Positions 11,740 to 23,837 of a stretch of 64,000 bases of DNA are shown piece after piece. The notes under the pieces are model-generated. The model worked only from the letters and a program-made list of their open reading frames with translations, was not told the DNA's origin and did no database searches. How positions within the stretch are numbered: the stretch's first letter is position 1; each line of letters starts with the position of its first letter. Position numbers and translations under genes: made by a program. Source of the DNA: Polyodon spathula (taxonomy: Eukaryota; Chordata; Actinopteri; Acipenseriformes; Polyodontidae); NCBI RefSeq assembly GCF_017654505.1, contig NC_054534.1, positions 43,560,226 through 43,624,225 on the forward strand. Direction: 5' to 3'.

Positions 11740-12310
11740 TCAGAGTCGAGTCCTTCTAGGCCTCGGGCCTGGCGGGCCCGTGGTCGCAGCTGGCCCGGCG
11801 GTCATCCTTCCAGGGCCCGGTTCAGTGGTTTCTCCTCCAAAACCTTCTCTACCATCTTGGCCTGGGTTAACGCGAGCTCCAGTGAGGCTGGCGCAGTGAG
11901 CCTGACGTGGCAGCGTAAGGCATTAGGGGTTAACCCCCAAAGGAAGGCCTCCATGGCCAGGTACTCTTGTACCTCAGCTGTGAAGTGTGGGTAGCCCTTC
12001 CTAGTAAGGTAGCGGATCTCAGCAGCAAACACACCCAGCTTTTCCCCAGAATGGTGGATATGAGAGGCCAGGTGCTGGCATAGGCTCGTAGCCGGCTCGG
12101 TGCCCCCGAAGCAGTGATCCAGGGCAGTGACAACAACATGATAATCTGTTAGTTCCTCATCATTCAGATCCAGTAAGGCCCTCAGTGCTTCTCCCTCTAA
12201 GGCTGCGGCTAACTGCATTGCCTTCTCAGCCTGGTTCGAGCCATTGGCCTGAGCTACAATCTGAAACTTAGCCTAGTAGGCCTGCCAGGATGTACACCCA
12301 TTGTAGGATG
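11740..12310 (-). pseudogene. LTR-retrotransposon gag (Ty3/gypsy capsid)
   Basis: The open minus frame at 11802-12218 reads MQLAAALEGEALRALLDL near its start, then YPHFTAEVQEYLAMEAFLWG, LTPNALRCHVRLTAPASL and ELALTQAKMVEKVLEE. Upstream in the same orientation are AKFQIVAQANGS and EKAMQLAAAL. Known: the capsid domain of gypsy Gag has the W-x-x-Y...F-x-x-G-L-x-P-x-x-L-R...P-x-S-L-x-x-A-L-x-x-A pattern seen here. The frame is interrupted by a stop before the first segment. It has no zinc knuckle, and its downstream end runs into GC-rich sequence near 11760. Upstream (12313-12366) lies a patch matching the DIRS element, in inverted orientation. Confidence 0.82.
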
Positions 12311-12312
12311 TA

Positions 12313-12366
12313 CACCCACCTCCTGTTGAAGAGGGACGTCCTCACAGTAGCACATCACCATTTTAT
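12313..12366 (-). repeat. Inverted copy of a DIRS end segment
   Basis: The minus strand here reads GTGATGTGCTACTGTGAGG then CCTCTTCAACAGGAGGTGGG, about 90 percent identical over some 47 bases to the plus strand at 18337-18384 inside the DIRS 3' end. Confidence 0.75.
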
Positions 12367-12587
12367 CTCTCACTCCACTGAGAGAGGTCATAGATAGCGA
12401 TTGCTTTCTGGTACCGAATTTGGCTGATTTGTTTGGTTTTCACTGACAAAAATATATTGGATCAACAGTAAAGTCAAGCTCTTGAGCGTTGGTAAGAGTG
12501 CTCTTGCCTAATTCTTGCGTCAGTTTTCTGACTAGAGCTGGTTTTGACCCCTCTTGAGGGATTGGTGAGCGGCCCTTCCTCTTTTTC

Positions 12588-12609
12588 ACTACACAAGGCC
12601 TTGTGTAGT
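12588..12609. repeat. 22-bp perfect palindrome
   Basis: ACTACACAAGG followed directly by its exact reverse complement. No function can be assigned. Confidence 0.9.
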
Positions 12610-12719
12610 TGATATACCCTGTGAGGAGCTGTTGTGGTGCTGTAAGGAGACTCCAGGGACTCGGGGTGTCGTCCTCTACGCCGATTTAACCTGTTAAACC
12701 CCCAGCCTTCCACAGGCAA

Positions 12720-13540
12720 TTTCCGCCTGGAGGGCTATGGCCTTAAAACAATCACATTATCTTCCAAAGTATAGACAGCACAGGCATGGTTCAGGGCTTG
12801 AATTCAAGGTAACCCCCTGGCCATTAGGACAAAAACTTAGATTTGATATAAGTCTTATTCAGTACCACACTGGAAGGGGATATCCAGAAAAAAAAACAAA
12901 AAACATAAAAAACAAGAAACGCTTTTTATTTGTTTATATTCTATCATCATTTTTTCACCTTGTAGCACATGAAAAGTGATTCCCCAACATGTCTACTACA
13001 CTGGATAAAAATTTGAAACTGATTGAATAAAAAGGGATCAAATTCTACATGAGTTTTTACAAAGCAAGGCCCAAGGGTCCCCAAACCTCTCCAAAAATGA
13101 ATATTGTGTAAATCTTTATGGCCAGTCATATACGAGTTTCTTGAGCAAGTTCTAAAAGGGAGGTTACCTTCTGGCACCTCACATGCTATACATTGCCACA
13201 TGAATTAGACTTTGTAATCCTCTTTTTTACTTATCTGTCCAATATTTAATTCAAAAGGTGGCCTTTTTGGAGAGCTTTGGGGTGCCTGAAATGTATCCAT
13301 GATGAGTATGCACTACAAATACAAATTCATATGCCACAACTGTCAGGCACATTGCTCTCACATAACTGTGTGTTTGTGCAGGAGAATGTTGCTACTGAGA
13401 TTTTTTTGTAGCTCTTAATTTTCAGTACCTGACTGTATTTTTGTTACTCACTTGCTTGAAAGTATGTAAATGTCAAGAAGCAAAATAATGAGGAGATTTT
13501 TTTTTTCAAAATAAAGTGGTTACACTCATTCAAGCACTGC
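12720..13540. other. Non-coding, nothing recognised
   Basis: AT-rich sequence with short runs of A and T; the open frames at 12737-12979 and 12947-13201 carry no motif. Confidence 0.5.
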
Positions 13541-13590
13541 TGACAGGTGAACATATGTTGATTATTGGATAAAGGCGTCTGCTAAATGTC

Positions 13591-13656
<66 letters not shown>
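13540..13656 (+). mobile_element. LINE/SINE 3' tail with (AAT)n
   Basis: GGATAAAGGCGTCTGCTAAA at 13567-13586 is the 3' tail shared by many fish L2-type LINEs and the SINEs they mobilise. It is followed by about 22 units of AAT (13591-13656), the expected tail repeat. Only the tail is recognisable; the body upstream is not. Confidence 0.65.
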
Positions 13657-13659
<3 letters not shown>

Positions 13660-14134
13660 ATTGCAGACACCTTTGCTGCTCTAAATCAGGCTGCCAGACT
13701 GAAAACACCTCAGTTCCTTTCATCTTTACTTTGATTGACATGTGGCAAACAAAGGAACTGAGTGAGTGATTGTTGGAGCAGGCAGACAGCTTATCTTGAA
13801 AGGCTAAGAAACCTATACTGTCTCTAGTTGAGAGGCATCACTCCTTGTAATCATGGCGATATAAAAAAGTTTGCTAAACACTCCCATGCAATAATCTAAA
13901 TCAATGAAAATCAATGAGAAAATAATAAAGACGGCCGGGAAGCAACAATTACTTCTTGCAACTTGTATTGCATCGTAAAGATCAGGGACCGTATACAACA
14001 GCACAGTACAGATGAGACATGGAGTTGCTCTTTACTATGCAATAAAAAAATGTTATTTCTATGTGCCCCTTGAGAGTCAAATGGTTGCATTTTCTAGTAA
14101 CATTTACAGTAAAAATGCATATTGAAAATTACGC

Positions 14135-14138
<4 letters not shown>

Positions 14139-14201
<63 letters not shown>
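14139..14201. repeat. (ATA)n microsatellite
   Basis: About 21 ATA units; poly-Asn and poly-Leu frames here are by-products. Confidence 0.98.
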
Positions 14202-14203
<2 letters not shown>

Positions 14204-14209
14204 GTAGTG

Positions 14210-14874
14210 TGGATCCATTGTACTTACAAATCCTGAAGAGGCTCCATTCCATCTTCAAATGCTGCTTCACAGACACTGAATCAGCGCTCTCCAACCCAGA
14301 AAGTTGATCATTTTCGCCGTCACTATTATCCATCTCCTCCAAAACTTCAAAAAGACTGAATCGACTTCTTTTGGGATGCTTTGGGACACTGCTCGCCATT
14401 TTGTTCGATTTTATAAATTTTATAAATTGAAAAATGATCAGAAAACGGTAAGAAACCTTGATCCTAAGTGAATAATACTGCGTTCTCGCTTGCAAACATG
14501 TGTCTTGTTTACATACGCACATCGACTACTCTTCAATGGATTAGGCGACAAACAAAGTCAAGGTATTATTGGACAGCTTGTGACCTCCCCTACAACATGA
14601 TCAGGCCAGAGCAGTGAAACGCACAGCTAGTCGATCGGAGTTGTTTTTGAACCGTGAGGTACTAGACACATTGCAAAGGGAATATCTTGGCGGTGAAATG
14701 GCAAATTCAAAAAATTCCTTCGCTGTTTGACGGTAGGAAAACAACTTTTCTGATATTGAGTCAGATTTTTTTGCTGTTTTGCTTCTGTAATAATATTACA
14801 GATGATTTTTGAAATATGATGTGTAATTGCAGTACCATGTTCCGCCCGTGGAACAGGGGGGCGTAAGAGGTTAA
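14210..14874 (-). pseudogene. PiggyBac-like element, 5' end and transposase N-terminus
   Basis: Minus strand. The element would start at TTAA (14871-14874), the obligatory piggyBac target, followed by CCTCTTACGCCCCCCTGTTC and a 470-bp leader. An ATG at 14400 opens MASSVPKHPKRSRFSLFEVL, then EEMDNSDGENDQLSGLESAD, an acidic, Ser-rich N-terminus like those of fish piggyBac transposases. The frame runs into the ATA microsatellite at 14201, so the catalytic DDD domain is absent and no opposite terminus was found. The family call rests on the TTAA edge and N-terminal style only. Confidence 0.42.
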
Positions 14875-15346
14875 TCGGTCACAGCAACATAAAAAAAACA
14901 ATTTGGGCCTAGCGCCCCTCTCAAGCCTCGGGCTTTCCTAGCGTGACTGCGCATGCCCTCGGCAACCACGCCATCCGAAACGGCTGCATACCCTGGCATC
15001 GACCGCCTTTTTCCAGCCGACTTGCGAGGCTAAGAAAAATAGCGCCTACCCGGCCCTGATTGACTCGGAACAGGTGTAAACATCTTTGGCACCACCTACA
15101 GCTCGGCACCGACCTTGGAACAGGTCCACTCGGCACCGACTGTTCGGCACCGACAGCACTTTCCTCGACGCCGATCCCGGCTCCGATTAATCCGGCACCG
15201 GTGACTATCTTTGGAGCCATCTACAGCCCGGCACTGACTGCGCTACTCATCGGCACCGAACTCGGCACAGACAGCGCTCGCCTCTGCCACAGTCCCGTTC
15301 CCCATCCCCTCTGCCTAGTCCCCCTAGCCCAGGCGAGCTGTCCTTC

Positions 15347-15830
15347 ATGGCGTCCAGATCGGACGTCTCTGACCCAGCCACCTCCGTCGGGCAGGCCACG
15401 GTGGGGGGCTCCTTGCTGCCCTTGCCACACATATCGCAGAGGGAAGAGTTCCGGGCGCTAATGCATCGTGCAGTTGCAGCCACAGACGTCCCCTGGCCGG
15501 CAGAACAGGAGGGAAAGGGAAACCGCTTCCTCCAGCAAAAAGGGCAGCCACAGCATGCCCTCCCCTTATGCCAGTACTTCCTGGAATTGGTGCGCTCCTC
15601 CTGGAGCAACCCAGCATCTGCACCCTCAGCCTCCAGAACAGCAGAGTCTCTGCTTCATACTGCAGGAGCCCAAGAAGCTGGCCTAGGGCACATTCCCCAC
15701 TATCAGGGACACGGTCACGGTACTGGTGCAAGGTTCCACCATCACCAAGGGGGATAAGGACCCAACCTGCCCATCCAAGCCTTGCATGACAACTGATGCA
15801 ATTCTCAAAAAGGCATATGCATCGGCAGCG
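15347..15830 (+). pseudogene. DIRS gag-like fragment
   Basis: The frame from 15347 gives SQREEFRALMHRAVAATDVP, WPAEQ, then LPLCQYFLELVRSSW; a later segment at 15790-15840 gives ILKKAYASAALSWLYW in another frame. Known: DIRS Gag proteins contain an E-F-x-x-L-M-x-R-A-A...W-P segment followed by (L/F)PxFxxxLxxSW. Upstream (15060-15340) is GC-rich with many GGCACCGA words but no stable frame. A structural role in particle assembly is inferred by position. Confidence 0.6.
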
Positions 15831-16386
15831 CTGTCATGGCTATACTGGTGCTCTACCAAAACCACTTAGCAGAGAGGGTGCAGGAAAGACCGGCTGGCAT
15901 TTGTGGCTGACATAAGCCATGGTCGTCGTGACCGAGAAGGTGGTGCTGCTGAATGCCCCCATTACACCGGGGCAGACTTTTGGGGTGACCATTGATGTGA
16001 GCCTTGAGAGGTCCCACAAGGCAACAGAGGTTAGCACCCAAGGTGGCATTCGCAGCCTGCTGCGGTAAAAGGGTCTGAACACCACCCTCCACCCCAGAGT
16101 AGACAAGCAGGCAGAGGCAGAGCCAGTGGCAGGTGACAACCGCAGGCCAGGGGTAACGGGTTCTCCAACTGGAGACCGAGGCCGGGGCCTAAGAAAGACT
16201 CACCCCCTCCCAAGCCCAAGGGAGACCACCCCTGAGGGGCCCCAGCTACCACCAAACCCCTCCACAACCAGACTGACCAATGGCAACGACCCATGGCAAG
16301 GCTGCACCCAGGACTCATGGATGCTATCGACAATGAGACACTGATACGCTCTACAATTCCACATAGGTCTGCCAACCTTCAAGGGT

Positions 16387-16731
16387 GTGCTCCTCACCAC
16401 CACTGAACCAGCGAGGGCGATACTCCTTCAACAGGAGATCGCCACTCTTCAAAGGAAGAACGCTGTATGCTTGGTAAGTCCAAGCGATGCCCTCAGCGGT
16501 TTTTACTTCAGGTACTTTCTGGTGCCCAAAAGGGATGCCGGTTTCAGACCAATTATGGACCTCAGGGTCCTCAACTTGTTCCTCAAACAGACGAAGTTCA
16601 ATATCTTGACAGCACAGCGTATCATCCAGTCCGTCCAACCGGGCAACTGGTTCATGTCGATTGACCTGCAGGATGCCTACTTTTACATCCCGATCCGTCC
16701 CGCACACAGAAAATATTTGCGCTTCGCCTAG
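16387..16731 (+). pseudogene. DIRS reverse transcriptase, fingers/palm part
   Basis: Open frame of 114 codons. After ILLQQEIATLQRKNAV come GFYFRYFLVPKRDAGFRPIM, DLRVLNLFLKQTKFN, then NWFMSIDLQDAYFYIPI, where the Asp of SIDLQDAY is the first catalytic residue, and HRKYLRFA at the end. These are the characteristic DIRS/Ngaro RT words rather than gypsy ones (which read LDRLFGAKYFSKLDL). The frame then stops, and the (F/Y)xDD palm segment is missing: the next recognisable sequence at 16780 is already RNase H, so several hundred bases have been deleted. Confidence 0.92.
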
Positions 16732-16774
16732 GCTGGGGAGCGGTCTGGAATGGAAGAGGAATAAGAGGCCAGTG

Positions 16775-17170
16775 GAAGGGACATTGGCAGCAAGTGCACA
16801 TAAATGCGCAAGAGCTGCAAGCAGTGAGCCTGGCGTTATACCATTTTGGCCAGCAATTAATGCACAAACATGTGTTGGTCCAGAAGGACAATACCACAGT
16901 GGTAGTCTACTTAAATCACCAAGGCAGCCTGGACACACATAAACTTGTGTTCTATCAGGGCAGTTCACCTCCCTGGTGTGGACAACAAGGCAGCAGACCT
17001 CCTGTCTAGAAGAGCTCCAGACAGCTCGGAGTGGAGGCTGCATCCTCAAGTGGTGAAACAGATTTGGCAGAGGTTTCGACCTGCACAAGTTGACTTCTTT
17101 GCCACAGCTGAGTCCACTCATTGCCGCCTATGGTTCTCCATGGAGAGAGACGGAGGCCCCTGGGAGTAGA
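16775..17170 (+). pseudogene. DIRS RNase H and linker
   Basis: Frame at 16794-16950 gives WQQVHINAQELQAVSLALYH (the Glu is the RNase H catalytic type), then HVLVQKDNTTVVVYLNHQGS (catalytic Asp). After a frameshift, 16945-17169 reads IRAVHLPGVDNKAADLLSRR (final Asp), SEWRLHPQVVKQIW, RPAQVDFFATAESTHCRLWF. This is the fixed DIRS RNase H to methylase-like linker. A further frame, 17121-17423, gives GVDALALLYVFPPLLLLPL and VLLVAPRWPRHPWF, the next conserved DIRS block. The RNase H Asp/Glu residues remain readable, but at least two frameshifts separate the blocks. Confidence 0.9.
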
Positions 17171-17434
17171 CGCACTAGCGCTATTGTATGTGTTCCCTCC
17201 ACTACTATTATTACCCCTGGCACTAGAGAGGATCAGGGTGAAGACAGCACAGGTTTTGCTGGTTGCACCCAGATGGCCGAGACACCCCTGGTTTGTTCTC
17301 CTCTCCGACATGTTGTCGGATCAGCTGAGGCAGCTCTGGCTGCACAAGGACCTCCTGAGCCAATCGGAGGGCTATTATGGTACCCGAACCCAGCCCAGCT
17401 CCCACTCTGGGTCAGGCCATTGAACGGAGCTGTC

Positions 17435-18115
17435 TATTCAGACGAGGTTTGCCAGATGCAGTAGTAGAAACACTACAGTCTGCTAGGGCACCAAGCACTG
17501 CCGAAGGTCACAATCTTAATGATATTAACCTTCTTACAACACTTGTTTGACCCTAGACGAGTAAGTTAGCTTCATGCGCTGTCCATCAATGACACATGTA
17601 TGGCTTTCACTGGAAATGACTCGCGGGTAACATTAAGAACAAATCCATCCTTTCTGCCAAAGGTGGTATCCTCATTCCATATTAACCAATCAATGGTTTT
17701 GGAAACTTACAGACCTCTCCCGCACTAGTCAGAGAGAGACCGTAGACAACACATGCTATGCCCAGTTCAGGCTCTGCGCTGTTATTTGGATAGAACGGCG
17801 TCCTGCAGACAGTCCAACCAGCTGTTTGTCTGCTACAAGTCCCACTCTAGAGGTCAGGCCCTATCGAAGCAACGTCTAGCACACTAGGTGACAGTTTCGA
17901 TACGCTTGGTGTACGAAAAGACAGACTCCCTGTTACTGGGGGACATTACGGCCCATTCTACCAGGGGCCAGGCAACTTCATGGGCTTTTCTTCATGGCGC
18001 CTCCTTAGATGAGTAATGCAATGCTGCTACGTGGACAGGTAATCAAACATTTGTGCGTTTCTACCGCCTTGATGTTACAAAACGAACAAGACCCTCTCTG
18101 GGCTCTAGAGTGGAG
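17435..18115 (+). pseudogene. DIRS tyrosine recombinase
   Basis: This is not one open frame. First GLPDAVVETLQSARAPST (about 17437-17500), then in the frame from 17530: FLQHLFDPRR, LHALSINDTCMAFTGN, SERDRRQHMLCPVQALRCYL, HSRGQALSKQRLAH, then DITAHSTRGQATSWAFLHGA and NQTFVRFYRLDVT. Known: DIRS recombinases carry R...H-x-x-R...Y; the HSTRG segment near 17950 supplies H-x-x-R, and the Tyr in FYRLDV near 18060 is the expected nucleophile. Three in-frame stops (about 17567, 17726 and 17884) and one at 18013 make it non-functional. It would integrate circular element DNA. Confidence 0.85.
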
Positions 18116-18207
18116 CAGGTGGCATGCCCTTAGGCATCATGTGGGCTCTGAGGCTATCGCCGTGAGGCTATACTGTCAGTAATCTGGAGCCACGACAACT
18201 TTGGTAC

Positions 18208-18515
18208 AGCTTTCCCATTCAGTAATGGTTGTCATTTGAATTGAAAGGGAACGACCATAACCCTGGTTCCCTGAAAGAGAATGACAACCATTATCCTTTG
18301 AGGTCATGTCCCCAGCTGACATCGGTTTTCAAAAGAAAATGGCGATGTGCTACTGCGAGGATGTTCCTCTTCAACAGGAAGTGGGAGGGACTTCCCCCTC
18401 ACAGCAGGGCCCTGATAGGGCAGCTTTTTTATATATACTCAGTGATTGACGGTCAGAGAGGCTCTTCCCATTCAGTAATGGTTGTCATTCTCTTTCAGGG
18501 AACAAGGGTTATGGT
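18208..18515. repeat. DIRS internal complementary region
   Basis: 18256-18294 (CCATAACCCTGGTTCCCTGA and onward) is the reverse complement of 18476-18514 with one mismatch over 39 bases. CCCATTCAGTAATGGTTGTC also occurs directly at 18208 and 18468. The 180-base interval between the arms holds the segment that is also found inverted at 12.3 kb. Confidence 0.88.
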
Positions 18516-18539
18516 AATAACCTAACATTCCATCTCATC

Positions 18540-18802
18540 CTTTTCTTCTGGTGTAGCGTACCCGCTGCCACCTAGCATAGCAGCCATCTTGCGTTGCACC
18601 ATGTGCTTTCCAGCCAGCATTTCACCAACCTTTCTCCCTCATTGCAGCAGCTCCTCTATTGACTCCTTTTTCACTCTCCTTCAGCCCAGCGTCTTGGAAT
18701 CCTTCTTGACAGCTCGACTTCTGTAAGCCCCGTCTGATCCATTGTAGAGACCGGCGGCGTGATTCAATCCCACTTTTTCTGACACCAATGTGGCAACATG
18801 GG
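18540..18802 (-). mobile_element. LTR-element 5' leader with primer-binding site
   Basis: On the minus strand: CATGTTGCCACA (end of an LTR) is followed at once by TTGGTGTCAGAAAAAGTGGG (about 18792-18773), a primer-binding-type site nearly the same as those next to elements C and E. A gag-like start MDQTGLTEVELSRRIPRRW (near 18742) follows, soon interrupted by stops. The LTR itself is cut off at about 18805-18899 by the Tc1 copy. Confidence 0.55.
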
Positions 18803-18898
18803 GTCTCCTTTGGTTTCATTTTAAGCAAAATAAATGGACAGATTGCAGGTGCAAAAGGAATATCCGCTTTTTAATTTTCTGTCATACACTCGGTGTGT

Positions 18899-20494
<1,596 letters not shown>

Positions 20495-20574
20495 GCACTG
20501 TATAAATATATAATTTTCTTCTTTTTTTTCTGGCAAATAACTGCTTCTGATAGTACTAAAAACGCTGCTAACAT

Positions 20575-20744
20575 CCCAGATAGCAGGCAAATATTGATTC
20601 ATGTTGGCAAATATTGAATATTGATTAATGTTGAACCAATGTTGGCAGTTATATTGATTCAATGTTGAAATCCGATGTTGATTCAACATCAGTTCTCACA
20701 CCGAAAGAACAGCGAATCAATATTGGCTGAATAACCCATTTACA

Positions 20745-20781
<37 letters not shown>

Positions 20782-20860
20782 TGAAACAACATTGAAAATA
20801 ACCATTGAAACAAGATTTAGTTGATGTTGTGCAACCAACTAATATGTTTGACCACACAAT
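20575..20860. repeat. TTGATTCAA-rich repeat with poly-A
   Basis: Many copies of ATTGATTCA, AATATTGA, CAACATTGAAA and their complements, interrupted by a 32-base A run at 20751-20779. Looks like a decayed element with internal inverted words such as TGTTGATTCAACATC; family not recognised. Confidence 0.5.
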
Positions 20861-21247
20861 CTAAATTTAAAGTTTAACAAATAATACAGCAAAAGTAATT
20901 TTTTAAACTTAACATTTATTTAAGTTAATAAATGGTTAGCCTGTTTGGTGTTAGTATGTAGTGTATATTATTGTATGTAGTAATAGAGTTTAGTTGGACT
21001 GTATTATGTACTTTTATTTGATTTAATTTTTTTGATAGAAAGTGAAGTTTCTCAGTAAGTTTTATAAATAGAATATATTCTGGGGTAGGGAGGAAAGCTT
21101 AGCACTGGACCAAATCAAAACTTTGATCCACCCGCTAGTCGTAAATTACAAACACAGTATTAATGTTGTATGTTCTGTCTTCCAAAAATATTAAATCGGC
21201 CTGCAGGATGAAAAATTAAGGGGGGTGGACAGAGTGTCTTTATGGGC
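20861..21247. other. AT-rich, nothing recognised
   Basis: No coding or repeat signal beyond A/T richness. Confidence 0.5.
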
Positions 21248-21342
21248 TGGTTTCACAAACACTGATTAGCACTACTAGACTAGCCTATGAAATTTAACAT
21301 TAGGTAGTGCAAGATTAGTGCTAATCTAGACCTGTGAAACCA
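21248..21342. mobile_element. Short MITE-like inverted element
   Basis: A 95-bp block bounded by TGGTTTCACA and TGTGAAACCA. The match continues inward: ATTAGCACTA on the left pairs with TAGTGCTAAT on the right, separated from the outer pair by seven unmatched bases on each side. This type of GGTTTCACA-ended miniature element is frequent in fish genomes. No clear target duplication. Confidence 0.55.
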
Positions 21343-22182
21343 AACTGGTATAAGTCTTAGTTTAAAACAAGGAAAGAAGAAAACAAGGTCAAAAAGTGTA
21401 CAAAATAGAACTAGACTTGTATTTGGTTGATTGATGTAACAATTTTTAAGCATCTTTTTCCTGATAAACTATAACACTAACAACAGGTATAGCAAATGCA
21501 TACTGTAATTTAAACATGTAAAAACTATAACATATGAAACATGACGTCTTGCAGTTTAGTCTGTTGAAAACTCTGTTTCTTGCCATGACCTGCCCAGTTT
21601 AGTTTGCATGCCAGTTGGTTTGTCAGCACTGCCTGCAGCATGCGGCGAATGGTATCATCAAAACAGTGACCACCCACCAGGGACAGATGAGCTAGCTAGA
21701 ACTGAATGAGAAGGAAACTATTAACCTACAAAACATCTGAGGTCATATTAACATGTTTCGACCAGAGCAATTTAGACACAACTCGTGGATACAGAAAGCT
21801 ATGTCATAAAATCATAGATGGCCCACTGTAAACCTGTTCATTTCATATTGTCAAAATGTATGGTCTATGACAAGTAAAATATCTTTATTCCCATAGATGA
21901 ATTCGAAATTAAAGTATATCAAAAGTAATTTATTGAAGTAACCAACATTTTTAAAAAAGTACACTTAAACATATTTAAGTCAGTGAAAGAAACAGCATTG
22001 CAGTATAATGACATCAATAAAGGTAATTTAAATAGGTTTGATGTCAGTCCACCAAATGTCACTTGAAGCCATTCAACAACATCTAAATGATCTTAACAAA
22101 CTCTTTTTAAATTGTTCATCCTCCAAGCTCTTGTCAATTTCTTGAGAAGGGTGATTCAAACCTGCCCAGGGAAGCGCCCAAC
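21343..22182. other. AT-rich, nothing recognised
   Basis: No open frame with a motif, no repeat structure noted. Confidence 0.5.
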
Positions 22183-22803
22183 CCAGGCAATACACAGCAA
22201 TGTGTAGTGCATGGAGTAAATATTAACAAGGTTGTAGTCCCAAACAATATACACAAGTATCCATCCCATAATATACGAACACAGCCACCAGTCCTGGGTG
22301 CGTGCTGTAGTGCTCGTGGTGAGCGATACAAGTTTATAAGTTTGAATAGTACAGTGTTGTTCCAGGTTTTGTGCTAGCCCTTTAGCGATAGCTCAAGAAC
22401 GTAGTAGCCATCTACTAATACAATCAAGAACAATTATAGACAAAACAAACAAACACTCACGATATGTTTAATCACAGGTTTCACACAGTCCTACCGGGTT
22501 ATAGTGCGTAACCAAAGCGAAGGAACAGATTGCGTCTCTCTGTCACCTTTTTTATGCTGCCACACATGACCCCTTGGTAAACGAAAGCAGCCGCCCCTCC
22601 AATCTGCGACTGCTGTATTGTTTCCCTTCCAGGTTGATGAGTTATTGCACCGGAGTTCCCCCCCCGTTCTAGCTGTCCGACTTCCCTTGAACCCTGGGAA
22701 GGAACTGTCGGGCCACCCCTTCCAAGGTACTCTGTTCTCGCTGCTAAGTGCCCTCACAGGTCGGGAAGGAGATTTACTACCAAGGATCATTGTACTTCTG
22801 TCA
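22183..22803 (-). mobile_element. LTR family A, partial solo LTR
   Basis: Aligns along its length with the LTR at 61241-62440: shared segments include GCAATACACAGCAATGTG, GTCCCAAACAATA, CAGTCCTGGGTGCG and GACCCCTTGGTAAACG. It ends CTTCTGTCACA at 22803, matching the CA end inferred from the reversed copy at 47.85 kb. The first ~105 bases of the LTR are missing. This copy lacks the insertion present at 61343-61957, so it is the empty-site reference for that nest. Strand is inferred from polyadenylation-like words on the minus strand of full copies. Confidence 0.7.
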
Positions 22804-22805
22804 CA

Positions 22806-23075
22806 GGAAGATGGCCAATATACACTGCCTAGTTACACAGATCACTATTTTCTACCTGTTTTTAGTGGGAAGATGGCTATTACATTAATTTTTATTAGGG
22901 AAGATGGCCAATAAACACTGTCTAGTTACTCAGATCACTGTTATAAAACTCATTTTAGTGGGAAGATGGCTGTTATATTAACTTTTATTATGGAAGATGG
23001 GAAATATACACTGTCTTGTTACTCAGATCACTGTTTTAAAACAATTTTTACTGGGCAGATGTTTGTTACATTAAT
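22806..23075 (+). repeat. 93-bp satellite array (left arm)
   Basis: Unit starts with GGAAGATGGCCAATA at 22806, 22899 and 22992 (spacing 93), each followed by ACACTG, then AGTTACWCAGATCACT, then GTGGGAAGATGGCT and TTACATTAATTTTTATTA. About 2.9 units. The same satellite, reversed, is at 28540-28806. The first unit has TTACACAG while inner units have TTACTCAG. Confidence 0.9.
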
Positions 23076-23837
23076 TTTTTACACTGTTAAGTGAAAATAA
23101 TAAAACAGTATTGCTATGCTAAACTCTTCATTTCAACTGTAGCTTTTCTGTTATAATATTAAGCAAAAATCAAGTTGATGATTATTGATGAACTACATCT
23201 ACTTAAGAGGTAGTATCATCTTTCTTTTTTGTATGTACCTAAATGTATTATTGCACTACCTATATCGAAAGACAATAGGCTATATTTGTATTACATGGTT
23301 TTATATGGTTAATATATTTTAAATATATATCTTTACTATAAATATCTCCTACATTTTATATGAAACACATATTCTATATAACTTAAAATTTTATAATGTC
23401 ATTAAGAAATATTGAAAATGGTCTTTCCATGTGGGTCTTGGATTTGTTTAATTAACAGATATGTTTAATACATTTTACAATTGTTTAGTCAGGGATGCTA
23501 TGTGTTCTATATATAATATGGTTTGTTAGGCATACCTATAAACGCCACGAGCCATCATTTTGACGGTTGTATTGAAAACAGTATAATTATTAAAATGAAA
23601 GTCCGAACAATCCAATATAACTCGTAGTTTTATCCAGCCACGTCACATAAAGCATCTGTACAATAGAAATAATGTAAATAAGTGAGCATTTGATTACAAA
23701 TTATTTAACAGACATATAACATCACATGCAGCTGGAAAAAACGATGAAAAAAATATAACAAAAACATGAAATGAAATGAGTGTTTATACAGGTATATTAT
23801 GTATATACAATACTATACAACAGAAACTCTATGAATA
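23076..23837. other. AT-rich, nothing recognised
   Basis: Inside the interval bracketed by the two 93-bp satellite arrays; no motif found. Confidence 0.5.

Larger units (their letters stand above)
14900..18515 (+). mobile_element. DIRS-type retroelement
   Basis: A plus-strand element with gag-like sequence, then reverse transcriptase, RNase H and a tyrosine recombinase in the order typical of fish DIRS1 elements, followed by an internal complementary region. DIRS elements have no integrase or target-site duplication; they insert as circles through the tyrosine recombinase. The 3' end contains a 39-bp inverted pair (18256-18294 and 18476-18514, one mismatch) and a direct repeat of CCCATTCAGTAATGGTTGTC (18208 and 18468), matching the inverted/split repeats of this class. 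All frames contain stops or shifts. The 5' border is approximate. Confidence 0.88.
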
